Shown one piece after another: positions 29,866 to 41,191 of a stretch of 64,000 nucleotides of DNA; the stretch's first letter is position 1; the number at the start of each line of letters is the position of its first letter. The notes under the pieces were generated by a model. It had not been told where the DNA came from. It did not search any database and worked only from the letters and a program-made list of their open reading frames with translations. This DNA is from Cladosporium sp. IMV 00045 (lineage: Eukaryota; Ascomycota; Dothideomycetes; Cladosporiales; Cladosporiaceae), in contig MSJI02000885.1 in NCBI GenBank assembly GCA_001931905.2, forward strand, positions 68,205-132,204. The letters are read 5' to 3'. The position numbers and the translations under genes were made by a program.

Positions 29866-32800
29866 GAGAGAGTTGAAGCAAATCCCGTGGACTAGATCGC
29901 TGGATGCACTGCACTGCATCGCATGCTGCGTTGTTCTTCGCCTTGCTCTCACCACTACCACTGTCCATAGTCGTTTTCCGTGCCGGAAAAACGAAAAAGC
30001 GTGCAACCGCGCGTCCTGCATCCTGCATTCTGCATGCTGCGCGACTGACTGGACTTGGAATCTGCTTTGCCGTGCCGTGGCTGACTGGCTTGCAGATGTT
30101 GCTCTTGGACTGCACATACATGCTCGGTAATCGCCTGATGGGCTTGCAGACTTGCAGCTGGAGGCGTTTCCGTTTCGCTTCTCGCACGCGCTGGGGTGGG
30201 ATGGGCTGGGCGTCTGCCGTGAGCCGGAGGATGTGAGAATGCGAGCGCAAGTGGAGCGTGAAGATGAAGAAGGTGAGGTGGCGAGGAGGTGTGGTGGCGG
30301 AGGCGCCTCAGCAGAGAAAGAAAGTGCTGTCCCGGCAAGACAATTGGCCGATACTACCTCTTACCCTCAACTACACATCTTCAAAGTCTTAACCTCGTTC
30401 AACAAATGTGCAAGTGGTGAGCTCCAATCGACCTTCCCCTCTGCCAACGGCGGAAGAAACCCCGTATTGTACCTTTAGCGAGAAGCGATAAAAAACGTCT
30501 TTGGAAACGTCCCGGGCACGGCAAGTGCCTCCCTACCTACCTGTGCATGCACGTGTATGGTGGCACCATAATAATATATATTGCACACAACCGACGAAAA
30601 TGACGAAAGTGAAGATGACGACGACGACTACCAAATTATTCCTACGGCCACCGCCGCCGCGTCTCCCTCTTGCATGGGTTGCGGCGTACAACCACACTCG
30701 CATGCAGGATGCATGCATACCTAGGTACACATCATGCACTACATGCATGTATATGCACGCAGAGCGCGGCGTACAAGGCACACGTACTGGCTCCGGTTGT
30801 CGGGCCGGGGGGACGGATATATAGTGGTGGTGAATTGCAGTACTTTGTTATTCTTCTTGTCCTCGATGGGAAGGTATTGGAAGACAATTAGGACATTCGA
30901 TAGAGATTGCAGATGCTCAGATGGTGGGAGAAAGGCGAGGTCAAGGCAGTATACCTTAGTTGACGTTCTTTCAGCAGATAAGAGATAGGGCATGGCATGG
31001 CCTGATGATGCGGGCGTGGGAGTCTTCTCCACTTTTACTACTATATAGTGATGCCGTCTCGCATGCGCGTTACGTAGGCGCGGCAGAATTGGTTGATTGA
31101 CCGGTCGGTAAGTCGTCCAAGCGATTCCGCCATTGAGAAACCACGTGAGGAGGACGACACGCAGTGATGATGATTGATGACAGAGCACATAGCATAAGGT
31201 AGCATGGTAAGGATCCAAGAACCCGACAAGTCGGAACAGCAAGGCATGGGGGAGTACAGGACGGTAGGTAATGACGATCTCCCATCCTGGCTGTAGGCGA
31301 CATTGCGATAGACAAGCTCAAGAATTGCGAATGTTTTGGAGAGATCACTTGAAAATTGACAGGCATTCACGGATGCAATGCAAGTAATGAGAGAGGAGCG
31401 ATGGGATTCTAGGGCACGCTTCATCCGCGTAGTAGGCACTTTTGCAAATCCTTCCGTCGTTTGCACAGATTGATAATTAATATCGACAAATCGACAGTTC
31501 ATCGAGTCAACCACAAGTTTCTCAGGTAGGTGAGAAGAAAATCGATCTCGACAAACTCACTCACACGACCTCAACGAACGATGACATACATCGACAGAAC
31601 GTCCTTCGCGATCTTGCGAGGCTCATCAAGCCGAGGCGCGAGAGAAAAACCGGGCTCGCGGTTCAAAGACTCCAGAAATCGGAACAAAAACATGGATAGT
31701 CCTCGTAGTCCTCGTAGTCCTCTGGCCTTTCTTGCAATTTGAGTTGCGCTCGAAAAGTGGAGGATCGCCCGCACCGCCGTTTTGGGGACGCCAGGGCCCG
31801 CCGTTTCAGCTTCTTGGAGTTTTGAATTTCCGCGCGCGGAAGTCAGTCTATCCACCTGGCGGTGACGTTCGGTGGTGCTATGCCTTTTGGGGAGTGATGG
31901 GAAAGGGTTGGAAAGTATGTTTACGCAAATGGTAATCATGTCTCAGTATGTATGCTCGTTGATTGTGAGCGGAGGTGGGATTTGAGTGGTACAGAAGTAG
32001 CGGTGGTGGTTAGTGGGCAGTGCAGTTGATGATCAAGATCTAGATTGATTTGGAAGCACAAGGAAGTTGTTGCGGCATCAAACAGAACAAGATCCTCAGA
32101 TCCCACCAAGCAAGGGCAATTGCAAGATCTCAAATCATCCCTCCAGGCACCAGGGTTCATCCCAGATCGAGAAACCCGCCAAAAACCAATTCCCTCTCTC
32201 TCCAATTCATGAAACGCCCTCCGCTGGCCAACGCCGACGATCCCTTCCCCTTCAAACTCCTCAAGCCTCTCGATCTCTTCGAAGCCATGTCTCACGCCAG
32301 CGCCGGCCGTTCTTCAAGTTCTTCAGCAAGGTCTAGCTCCTACCGCATTGGGATTTTACGCTTTCGCGCGCCCCGGCGTCCCCCAGCGGAATAGAGTTAG
32401 GCTGGCTTTTTGACAGGGGGAGTTTTGAGGCAGGCGAGATTTTTGAACGCGCAATACGTGGGGTTGTGCTCGAGCGATGGCGATTTGGGGGCAGGGATTG
32501 GGACTTCGGGAAGGAGAATGGGGCGTGGGTTATGCTGGCTCGCTGGGTAGTTGGCAGGGGCTTGGTTGGGGGTGAGATTTGGGATGGGTTGTTGGTTGTT
32601 GTTTATTTTGTGAAATTTGCATGAGGTGATGTCTTGTATCGTTTTATGTAAGGATTGTGAGTTTCGTTTGATGATTCTTGCTGTTGTTTGGAAGAGCTGG
32701 CCTTCGAAAAAGCGTTCGTAAAGAGGACAGAGACTGGCGATGATTGGTGAGTACGACGGTATGTGAGGGACATGGGCCTTTTTTTTTGTGTGGTTTCCGG

Positions 32801-35023
32801 CGACGATGAGAGACATTCGCGGGCGGTGAGTGTGATGTGTGTGATACGACATCCTGCCCTCTACGTAGAGGTGTGATATACTCGTAGATGGCGATATGCA
32901 GGCAGACCATTTCTGAACAATGATTAAAACACAGACACGCGGACATATTTGCACACACAAGAAACTTGCGTATGCATTTATGCACCAAAACAAACATACA
33001 CGGCTACATGGTCACCTAGATAAACGTTTCCCACCCGCGCCTCTCCGCGATCTCGTCTGATACAATTGATACGTAGCCGATTGATGCATAGTGGGGTCGC
33101 TATCGTACTTCCTACTTCCTAGCCAGAACTTCTTCCGCCTCTGCTGCTGCTTCTTCTTCTTCTTCTTCTTCTTTCCTTCGTAGCCAGGTGGACCCAGAAC
33201 CCACTCACCTGCAAGCTAGTCTCCACGCATTCCCATGGATACGAAGGAAACGGTCGCAAAGATAGCGCGACAGCGCGCGTGTGGAATAATCGGGTGGATT
33301 TTGTGCAGAAGCGCCGTAGACGCGCGAAGAAACGCGTTTCTTGCTTTGCTCTGCTGTTTTTTTTGTGCACTTACACAAATTATTGTGACATATCCACACA
33401 AAAAGACGTTGGGCGGTACGGTTTTTTTTTCTACTGGAAGTGCCTGGAGTGGAGCCGCGCGGACGGCGGGTCGATGAGACAGGTGGGAGATGGCGGAGAG
33501 GCCGATTGCGAAGGCTCGAGCTTTTGTTCTTTCTTTTGATGGTGGATGATGGATGATGCAAGGGGAGGGTAAGCGCGGTAAAGGAATACCGTAGAGATCT
33601 CTGGCAGATGGATGCGGCACGATTAATAAACAAATGATGATGCGGATTCAATTTGCAGACTTCAGGCAAGGAATTTCTGCTGCGGACATGGAGAACAATT
33701 TTTTCCCTCCTCCCTTGTCTACCTATAAAATAAACACCCATGTCCCTACCTTCGAATCCTTGTCGTCGTATCATGCAACCCACGCCATCTTTTGCAATTC
33801 ACCTCAGGCGGCCTGTTCCCATGCACTATATGTAGGCTGGTCGTTTGTGACCGGGGATAGCAGCGCGAAGCCCCATGCATGATGCAGGCAAGGGCAGCAA
33901 GTCCATGTGAGTAAGCGAGAAGAAGAACGAGCGACGCGTTTCCCGACACCGCGGCAGAGAGGCAGGGTAGGTGGAAAGTATAAAAAATATCCACGAGCAG
34001 GGGTGGGGATTTGGGAGAGAAGAATTGTCCCGCGGTGAGGAACAAGAGGAAGATGGTAGACCCCACGTGTGATTTTTTCCGTAGTAACGTTATGGCGGCA
34101 GACGGGCGCGGCGTGAGAGACGGTGGATTTGGAGAGCGGATGAGATGGGGTGGGGAGCTTGATGCATGTATGCTGCTATCGCTCGTTGCTAATACTATGG
34201 AGCTCTCGGTTGGGATGATGTCTTTTTGGGTCTCTCGTGGACGAAGCAACATGCGAATGGACACGGGCGGATCGAATGGGGAGCGATTCATTGGGGGAGG
34301 AGAGATGTTCCATTGTTGGCCGGGCGCCTCGTACCGGTCGATGGAGACAGTAAAAGGTAGGTCAGAGTAATGCCGAGGGAGCGACGATGACATGCTTGCT
34401 GGCTAAGGTAGACTACAGGTAGCTAGCCTAGGTATGTAGCTGGCGCGAAAGGGCAAGCGATGGGATAGGCCAGAGGGCCAGAGGGGAGAAGTGTACCACA
34501 CACGAGGGAAGCTATACCCTCCTCGAATCGGGGGATGGGAGTACGTATACGTATGTGCCTACATACATGGGCGTCACCCGTGCCGCTGCAGGTGGAGAGC
34601 CACAGCAGAGGCATGATCGGAAAGTCAAAAAAAAGTTTGCCCACGCCCACATGCTATGCGGTGCTTCCCTGGGTGAGGGGAAAGAGCTGCCATGTCGATT
34701 GGAGATATGGCATGTGAAGGGCAAGACAGATAGATGGAAGAGAGATAGCAAGGACATCACTAACGGGTGGATGGCAAGGATGAGATGATCAAATGGACAT
34801 GAGAAAATAGAACTCAGGGTGGGCTAGGTGAGGGTTAGTGCAGACGACCAGCAACGGCGGCGCTGAAGCTAGGGCCAGGATCGGGTGGGTGATGATGAAG
34901 AAGCGGAGGGAGAATCGTGTGAGAGCAGCCATATCGTGTGAGGCGTTTCCGCAGGCATGTTTAGAGTGGTAATGATGGATGAGTGGGAGAGGCTTCAAAA
35001 AACAATTGGAGTGCTCTGGAGGG

Positions 35024-35180
35024 CTAATGCTGTGGGAATGGAGTAGTGCCTGGGAGGAAAAGGTGTTGATCGCGCTGTGAGTGGAAGGAAATCGGCAGGC
35101 TATCGACCACCAGGGGCCGAGCTAGGCGCTGCTAGCGTCGCCCGTTGCCTTTCTTTGCCCTGCGCCTGCGAAGAAAGACT
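35024..35180 (+). promoter_or_regulatory. 157-bp block identical in both haplotype copies
   Basis: Identical base for base to 48307-48463, whereas flanks on both sides show substitutions and indels. It contains the inverted repeat gctaggcgctgctagc. It lies 1.15 kb upstream of the BNI4-like start. A regulatory or transcribed function is inference. Confidence 0.45.
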
Positions 35181-35956
35181 ACTGGGAGCGATATGATGGG
35201 AAAGGTAAGGTGAGTTGAGGCGAGGCGAGTGAGTGGAGGGAGGTTGAGGTGGTGGTGATGGTGAGCGGGTGAGTGGTGAGTGCTATCATGATTCTAGTGA
35301 CGGGATGGATGTAAGTGAGGTAAGGTGGTGTCTAGTAGTGGTGGTCTAGGGTAGAGTAGGGTCGTCTCTTAGGAAGTGAGGGCCAGGTCAAGTCAGGTCA
35401 GGTAGCACTCTCGATCTGCTGCTGCTCGTAACTCTGCTGCTGGCTGCACCGCTCTCTGCACTGCTTGCTGCACTGCACATCATCACCACCACCTCCTTCT
35501 CTTCTCCCACCACCACCACACTTCAATCTTCCATTGTCCGGACATTTCTTCCCTCTCCTCACCTCCACCTCCCGTCCGCGTTCTCGCCACCGCCCCGCCC
35601 ACACGCCGTCGTCGCCGTTGTTGTTGATCGCGTCGCCCTGGGGTTTGCCGAGAGCACGGCCAGCATTCCTAAACACCACGACACACCACCGTCAGGAGCA
35701 CTCACCCGCTGCCACCTGCCCGTCAACCCATTCCACTGCTCTCTCTACTACCCGTTACCATCCCAATAATAATACCGCCACTGCCAACACCACCCCACCG
35801 CCCTCTGTTCCTCTACCGCCCGCCGCCAACGCTCGCTGATCTCGCCTCCCTCCTCTCGATGTGGTTCTGAGACCCTCCACCTCTCTGCTTCGGCAGAATC
35901 CCACGCCGTGCTACACCTTTCTTCACCCTCGACGGGCTGAGACTCTTGCCGCCCAG

Positions 35957-36328
35957 GTACGTGGTTCAAGACATCTATGCATACACACTGTCCTTCATTT
36001 GCATTCTCTCCTTTCGTTCTGCCTCTCGCCTCACTCCACCACCCACCGTCATGTCTTTAGCCGCTAAGCAGAGCCGCGTCCCGGCCTGCTGATAGGGGTC
36101 CGCCTCCCATGCTTCTTTCACCTTCACCACCTCCCATCTGCCATTGACTCTCGCCCACGCCTCTCACACCTCCTCTACCTTCTTGCCATACCATCATTCA
36201 CTCTTTTCCGCTTCTCCCACTGACTGCTGGCCGGCTCAGATAATATACATACCCTTCCTCCATCAACCCCTACCTTCAATATCCATCTTCGCCAATCCCT
36301 CGTTCGCTCCGATCTTTCACACTGGCAG
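35957..36328 (+). other. Probable 5'-leader intron of the BNI4-like gene (copy A)
   Basis: Strong donor cag|gtacgtgg at 35957 and acceptor ctggcag at 36328, five bases before the ATG at 36334; an alternative acceptor ggctcag at 36239 has a ctgac branch site 15-20 nt upstream. Copy B keeps the donor at 49303 and the acceptor at 49691. Needs transcript data. Confidence 0.4.
36051..36092 (+). other. Candidate 13-codon uORF, or intronic ORF (copy A)
   Basis: ATG to TGA encoding MSLAAKQSRVPAC. The same peptide is encoded at 49415-49456 although the surrounding sequence differs by substitutions and indels. It falls inside the probable leader intron, so it would act only in unspliced or alternatively started transcripts. 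Confidence 0.35.
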
Positions 36329-36333
36329 GACCC

Positions 36334-37208
36334 ATGGCTGAGGTACTGTCCCTCCCCATGCAAAGCTCCAGCACGGTTACGATGCTTCACTCCCGCCCTT
36401 CCTCCGCCGAAGCCTTCCAGGGCCCTACACAACAGTCGCCTCGCCTCGGCCAGGCACCCAGGAGCATGTACAATGGACCGAACAACACAGCCTTCAGAGC
36501 TACCGCTCCCCCTGTGCAGCCGTACGCTTTCCAGGCTACGCCACACCTGCGGCAGGAATCGAGGACAAGCTCTGCACCCAACGCCGGCCAGAACTTCCTT
36601 GGCGTTCAGAAGCCAGGCCACGCGCAGTCGGCCTCCACATCGACCGCATCATCCTCTGATGCCTCATCGGCGAAGGACGACTCCGTCATCGGCACACAGA
36701 CAGAGTCTCTGATAAACTTCCAAGCGAGCATGCCTGATCTCTCGCTGAACAGCTTCGAGCAAACGGCCAAGCCATCCCCGGATCGCTATAGACGGGTTGC
36801 ACGACGCACCAACTCCAACAACTCGGTGCCCAGAGTCGCCACCCCTAATGACACCGCCGCGCCCGCCGTCTCTGGCACGGCACCCTCAGATCTCCTGTCA
36901 CAGCCGAAACCTGGCCCAGAACGCCAGGCCAGTGCCGATGATACAGCATTGCCTCGGTCGGGAACCACTGAGCTGGCGAAGCGCTACCGCAGGCGTAGCT
37001 TGAACACCATTGACACACACGTCGCCTCGTCCAGCGGTGACGCTCAGGCCGGCGCTGGCGCTCAACGACCTGCTTCAAGTCAAGGTTCGAGTGCAACCTC
37101 GACCCCAACGACCATTCGCCCGGTCTCTTCCCATCAGCGTAACAGCAGCCGTGATGGAACAGAGGCCGCTCAACGGGGCAACGCCACCGCCTCGGACGCC
37201 ACCAGCGT
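36334..37208 (+). CDS. Bni4-like PP1-docking scaffold, N-terminal part (copy A, cut by gap)
   Basis: N-terminal 291 codons, starting MAEVLSLPMQSSSTVTML, then broken by the N gap. Strongly disordered, Ser/Thr/Pro/Ala/Gln-rich. The rest of this same version lies at 51588-52958: the last 228 bp before the gap (36981-37208) are identical to 51360-51587, and adding 51588-52857 to this exon keeps the frame (875 + 1270 nt = 715 codons), followed by a 16-codon last exon, for about 730 aa in all. See the entry at 51360 for why it is called Bni4-like. Confidence 0.6.
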
Positions 37209-37228
37209 NNNNNNNNNNNNNNNNNNNN
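37209..37228. other. Assembly gap of 20 N
   Basis: Fixed-length N run joining contig 1, which stops inside the BNI4-like gene, to contig 2, which begins inside HUS1 on the opposite strand. The junction is not biological. Confidence 0.97.
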
Positions 37229-37809
37229 TTGGGTAGCGTGATGTGCACGTCTGGCTCCCTACAGCGTGGCTCGTGCAAACCTTCTACTGACGTCGCGGCC
37301 AGCACTCGGATGGGGACATCCTGGGTGATGATCGTCTCGCGGTCCTGCCGGCCGAAGAAGTCGATGCTGCCCTCGCGAAAATCCCCCGTGCTGCTAAAGT
37401 CGTCGCCGGTGCCGTCAGCGTTGCCGTTGCGGTCAGCGAAGTTCGAAGGGTTGCTACTGTTGATCGTGGCTGTTTTGATCGTCAGACTGAGTAAAGGAAT
37501 GTTGTCCTTCTTCGTGAGGCGGATGTTGGCGGTGATGGCATTGTGTGCACTCTTCAATGCGCGCTGCAGTGGCGCGAGAGGCACCTCTAGATTGATCGTG
37601 TTGTGCTCTGCAGCAGATTGAATCGTGTAGGTCTCGAAGATGGTATCTATCGAGAGTACAGCCCAGACTTGGGTGCCTTGCTCTGGGATTACCGTGAAGC
37701 GAACATCTCGTTCGTCCAGACGCAACCAGGCAATGTTGCCAAGTGTGGCGAGCGAAGCGGTGAACTTTGTGAACGTGTGTATGTTCTGGATGTCGGCTCT
37801 GAAACGCAT
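37229..37809 (-). CDS. HUS1: Hus1, N-terminal part only (copy B, truncated by gap)
   Basis: Encodes residues 1 to about 193 of Hus1 from the ATG at 37809 and runs into the N gap. Protein differences from copy A are minimal (for example Asn for Thr in the Ser/Asn-rich loop) although many third positions differ. The missing 3' half is due to the contig end, not to a deletion that can be inferred. Confidence 0.9.
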
Positions 37810-38302
37810 GGTCGATTATCACCAGGCCAGATTGATTCACAAAAGAGTGAGGAATTGGTCCTAGTCAAGCTCTCGACCAAGTATTCCTAGTTTGTCCTGA
37901 TTCAGAGCGACAAATGAGCGAATATGCTCATGTTGGGGTTTGCGGTAGAGATGAGAAAACCCTCTAGACCGGTGGAGCTCTCACCGACAGCCTCGAGCCT
38001 TGTATTATTCGAGAACAGTGGTGCTCCGATCAGTTATTCTTGTGTTCTGTCTTTGATCTCGTTCCACCACATCCACTCAGATGCTCAGGCGGCAGCCCAT
38101 ATCGATAAATGATGACTAAACAAGGCTCGGCCCGCGTCAGATAGCCGTCGCAAAATGACGTTCGCAGCGCAGCCTGGCAGTCAAATGCGCAGGCGGACCC
38201 TGCGATTATTTGCGCGCCTTCCATCAAACACCAAACAACGACATACAAAAACTTCCATCTCCTCGCATTTCTTCCTCTGTTTCACCGTCATCGCTTTTCA
38301 CC
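37810..38302. promoter_or_regulatory. Divergent promoter HUS1 / F-box-LRR (copy B)
   Basis: Counterpart of 24591-25085, same length within a few bases, with scattered substitutions and small indels. Confidence 0.5.
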
Positions 38303-40348
38303 ATGGCGCCGGCGGCTACGAAGCGACGCTCAGGTCGCCAGGCCGCCACGCGCAAACGCTCCAAGTATATCGATCCAGAGACCGACGACGACTTTGAGGC
38401 TAGCGAACCAGAAGCCGACAACTCCCCCGACCCGCTCCAAGCAGCAGCACCAGCGCCCAAGAAGCGCAAGGTCACACGCAAGACCCATCGTCCGCAGACT
38501 CGGAGCAAGGTTGCCAAAGCAAAGCCGAAAGCACAAACAAGGATCATCGGCAAGACGCGCAAACCGCGCACGACTGCTGCTGAGAAGGCCGAGGCGGGCA
38601 AATTCAAAGGACCAAGTGATGGCAAGATCCCAGATTGGTCGACACTTCCTCTGGCCATCTTGCGCGATGTCTTTGTCTTTGGCTCGCAGCCCGCAGATAG
38701 CGACAGTGTGTCGTGGGTGCATAATGCTGCGCATACCTGTCGCGCATTCGCTGAGCCTGCCCTTGAGGCCTACTACAACTCTCCCGCCTTCTTGAACACA
38801 CTTCAACCACACCACCTGCTGGAGTTATTGCGCATGCGAAAGGATCGTTACATAAACTACAATACGAAAGTCAAGAGCTTGGAGATCGACATGAGGAAGC
38901 TCAGCTATACCGCGCACAATCGGCCTCTCTTCGACTTGAGCGAGCTGGTCGCCGAGGTGCCACAATTACAGCATCTCGAAGTGACCAACCCAATCGATGT
39001 ACCACCGTATCGGCGGATGAAAACACAGCAGTGGTACTATCCTGCCAATCTTTTCCAGACACTAGAAGAACACGGACAGCGACTCAAGACGTGGCGCTGG
39101 AGTCGCGACATGATCAGCGACCCGTCCCAGCTGTACCCTCAAATTGCCTCTGTCCATGAGGGCAAGGCTTTTCGGACCATCAAGACTCTCGCGTTGTGTG
39201 GGTTCGACGTAGACGACAGTCCTGCGTCCAAAGTGACAGGCGACGACGGGGAGGAGATCGTTCTGGATATGTCATGGGCCATTGCGAAACTGCCAAACGT
39301 CAAGAACCTGAGCTTCATATCCTGCAACATAGTGCGCGATGATTTTCTCAACAAGCTTCCTGCTGATCTGGAAAGCCTGGAGCTGGTGAACTGCTGGAAA
39401 GTCGACAGCGATATGCTGACCGATTACCTCAACCAAAAAGGCTCCCAGCTCAAAGAGCTGATCCTGAGACACAATGTCACCCTCAACCTGACTTTCCTGA
39501 CTGTACTCGCCACAGCCTGTCCCCGACTCGAGACACTCATCGTAGACGGACATTACTACAGCGAGAGAGTCTCCATCAACGACGCCGAGCCAGAATACGC
39601 CGAGCTCCTCACTGCATCGGACATTCCTGCATGGCCAACCACTCTCCGCCATCTTTCTCTCCTCCACTTGCAGAAATGGTCGCAAGAAGCAGGTACCAAT
39701 TTCTTCCGCTCGCTCGTAGAAGGCGCGCCCTCTTTACCAGACCTCCGCCACCTCGCCATCCAAGCCCACATCGACATCCCCTGGCGCGACCGCGCTGGCT
39801 TCCGCGACATGTGGACCGAACGCATGCAGCGCGTGTTCCTCCAACGCGGCAAACCTCCACACCCATACCACGGCTCCAAGCGTCAGTACGAGCTGTGGAA
39901 ACAAGTCAAAGAGAAGAACGGAGTCGACGACCCAAACGACATCGCCTTCGAAGCAGCCCTCAATCCTAACAGGATGAGCCACGTCGAAATATCGCCACAC
40001 AAACCCACCGGCGAAACCGAAGTCGAGTTCTCCTCTCCGACATCTTCCCCCGCCGCGAAAGCGCCTCCCACCCGCCGCAGCACGCGCGTCAAATACAGCC
40101 AGCCCTCCACCGAGGCCGAATCGGCGTCCGAAGACGCTTCGGACACAGCGCCGGATGGAGACGATGATGTGCCTCCGCCTCTCTTCGTTCAAGGCCTGTG
40201 CAACGTCGTAGACGTGCGCATTGACAATCAGCGTCCGCGCGAGAATATGTTCACCGAGCGGGATTTCCTCGACAGCGAGAGGAGCGGTGATGAGGATTGG
40301 AATGAAGGTGCAGATATGGAGTTCGAGGATGATGGGTATGCTTGGTGA
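38303..40348 (+). CDS. F-box/LRR-like protein with a basic N-terminal tail (copy B)
   Basis: 681 aa, same length and architecture as the protein at 25086-27131, with about 24 amino-acid replacements (about 3.5%) spread along the chain, mostly conservative: Ile/Val, Ser/Thr, Asp/Glu, Leu/Met. Both frames are intact, the changes avoid the leucine positions of the repeats, and synonymous changes are clearly more frequent. Both versions therefore look under purifying selection. Function as uncertain as for copy A. Confidence 0.85.
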   Translation: MAPAATKRRSGRQAATRKRSKYIDPETDDDFEASEPEADNSPDPLQAAAPAPKKRKVTRKTHRPQTRSKVAKAKPKAQTRIIGKTRKPRTTAAEKAEAGKFKGPSDGKIPDWSTLPLAILRDVFVFGSQPADSDSVSWVHNAAHTCRAFAEPALEAYYNSPAFLNTLQPHHLLELLRMRKDRYINYNTKVKSLEIDMRKLSYTAHNRPLFDLSELVAEVPQLQHLEVTNPIDVPPYRRMKTQQWYYPANLFQTLEEHGQRLKTWRWSRDMISDPSQLYPQIASVHEGKAFRTIKTLALCGFDVDDSPASKVTGDDGEEIVLDMSWAIAKLPNVKNLSFISCNIVRDDFLNKLPADLESLELVNCWKVDSDMLTDYLNQKGSQLKELILRHNVTLNLTFLTVLATACPRLETLIVDGHYYSERVSINDAEPEYAELLTASDIPAWPTTLRHLSLLHLQKWSQEAGTNFFRSLVEGAPSLPDLRHLAIQAHIDIPWRDRAGFRDMWTERMQRVFLQRGKPPHPYHGSKRQYELWKQVKEKNGVDDPNDIAFEAALNPNRMSHVEISPHKPTGETEVEFSSPTSSPAAKAPPTRRSTRVKYSQPSTEAESASEDASDTAPDGDDDVPPPLFVQGLCNVVDVRIDNQRPRENMFTERDFLDSERSGDEDWNEGADMEFEDDGYAW

Positions 40349-41191
40349 GGATGAGAGTTGGGTTCGTGCACGAGCGTGACAGATGATCCCCGCGCCCGTG
40401 CAGAGAGGTCAGCTATGGGTTTTATTTTGCTTTGTCGTGATTTTGTTTGTTGGCGTTTGAGATGGAGGGAAATGGAAAATACCCAGATTGCCATCAGCGG
40501 CTTGGCTCTTTCGTATTATTGGCGTTCACTGCGTCGGGCTCATGGAAAGGGAAAATGGAAGGGATAATGGCTCTGAAGCGTATGGCTTATTCTATACTAT
40601 TGACGTAAATTCTACCAATTTCCTACCGATTGGACGTGTTGTTGAAAATTTGAGCCAGAGTGACGGCTCCTATAGGTGATGGTAAGAGTGTGTGGGATTG
40701 GTCGGTTTCTTCCCAAGGCGAATCGGCATCCCCATGATACTGTCGACTCTTGAGCTTATTGCAAAGCGAATGGAGTTAAGAATCACCACGAAGTAGTACA
40801 AGTGGTTGCCAACGATGGGTGAAGCAGTACCCAGGTACCCGCGTAAGCGAGATTGTGCCGCGCATGCACGTGTAGCCCAACAACATGACCACCATCAACC
40901 ATTCACTGCACAGAAAGGCAAATGTAAAGAGCCTTGATGTTTACCTATATTGTCATAGATATAGGTCGATCTACCAAATAAACCTTTCCCAAGACCCGAA
41001 AGTGGAGCTTAACGCCCAGACGTCATTCCCTTACCCCAAGTTAAATGCCACCGCTCCTGCTCTCACATGAACATGCACACTTCACTCATGAATGAGAGAG
41101 TGAATCGCCTTGCCTTACAGACAAGGTAGCCATACTTCCCTGATAGTACCCACAACATTTCTACCTAGGCGATTGTTGCGACACTCCCCAA
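40349..41191. other. Intergenic region between the F-box/LRR and 334-aa genes (copy B)
   Basis: Counterpart of 27132-27965. The stretch at about 40770-40855 cannot be aligned simply with copy A and looks like a replaced or heavily rearranged segment. Confidence 0.5.

Larger units (their letters stand above)
29866..36333. other. Long non-coding interval upstream of the BNI4-like gene (copy A)
   Basis: 6.5 kb without a coding region that keeps its frame in both haplotype copies. It has patches of near-perfect conservation (for example 31755-31930, 34806-34905, 35024-35180, 35530-35700) between rapidly changing stretches with microsatellite and homopolymer differences. Alternating purine-pyrimidine tracts rich in tgcatg/tacatg occur at about 30700-30760. 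The last 900 bp is pyrimidine-rich and probably transcribed leader. No tRNA or other RNA gene was recognised. Confidence 0.6.
24010..37208 (+). repeat. Block A of a diverged 13-kb duplicate (contig 1 version)
   Basis: This block matches 37229-50571 in order and orientation (HUS1 5' part, F-box/LRR gene, 334-aa gene, long intergenic, BNI4-like 5' part). The first 206 bp (24010-24215) are identical to 37229-37434; beyond that there are regular substitutions and indels. It ends exactly at an N gap. It is read as one haplotype/subgenome version of the locus. Confidence 0.9.

Noticed and set aside
31571..31939. 122-aa minus-strand open frame in the long interval
   Set aside because: The matching DNA in copy B (about 44830-45200) carries indels of 4 nt that break the frame, so the conservation is not protein-like.
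32209..32394. Plus-strand frame MKRPPLANADD in both versions
   Set aside because: The two versions lose register within a few codons and use different frames; only the DNA is similar.
33205..33783. Long minus-strand frames near 33.2-33.8 kb, with a CAG-GTGAGT donor-like site
   Set aside because: Only short parts stay in frame in copy B (46476-46886) and the frame stops before the donor; no family similarity.
35398..35839. Open frames on both strands at 35.4-35.8 kb that are similar in copy B
   Set aside because: Both strands are open because the DNA is GC-rich and nearly identical; composition is low-complexity and it lies in the probable leader of the BNI4-like gene.
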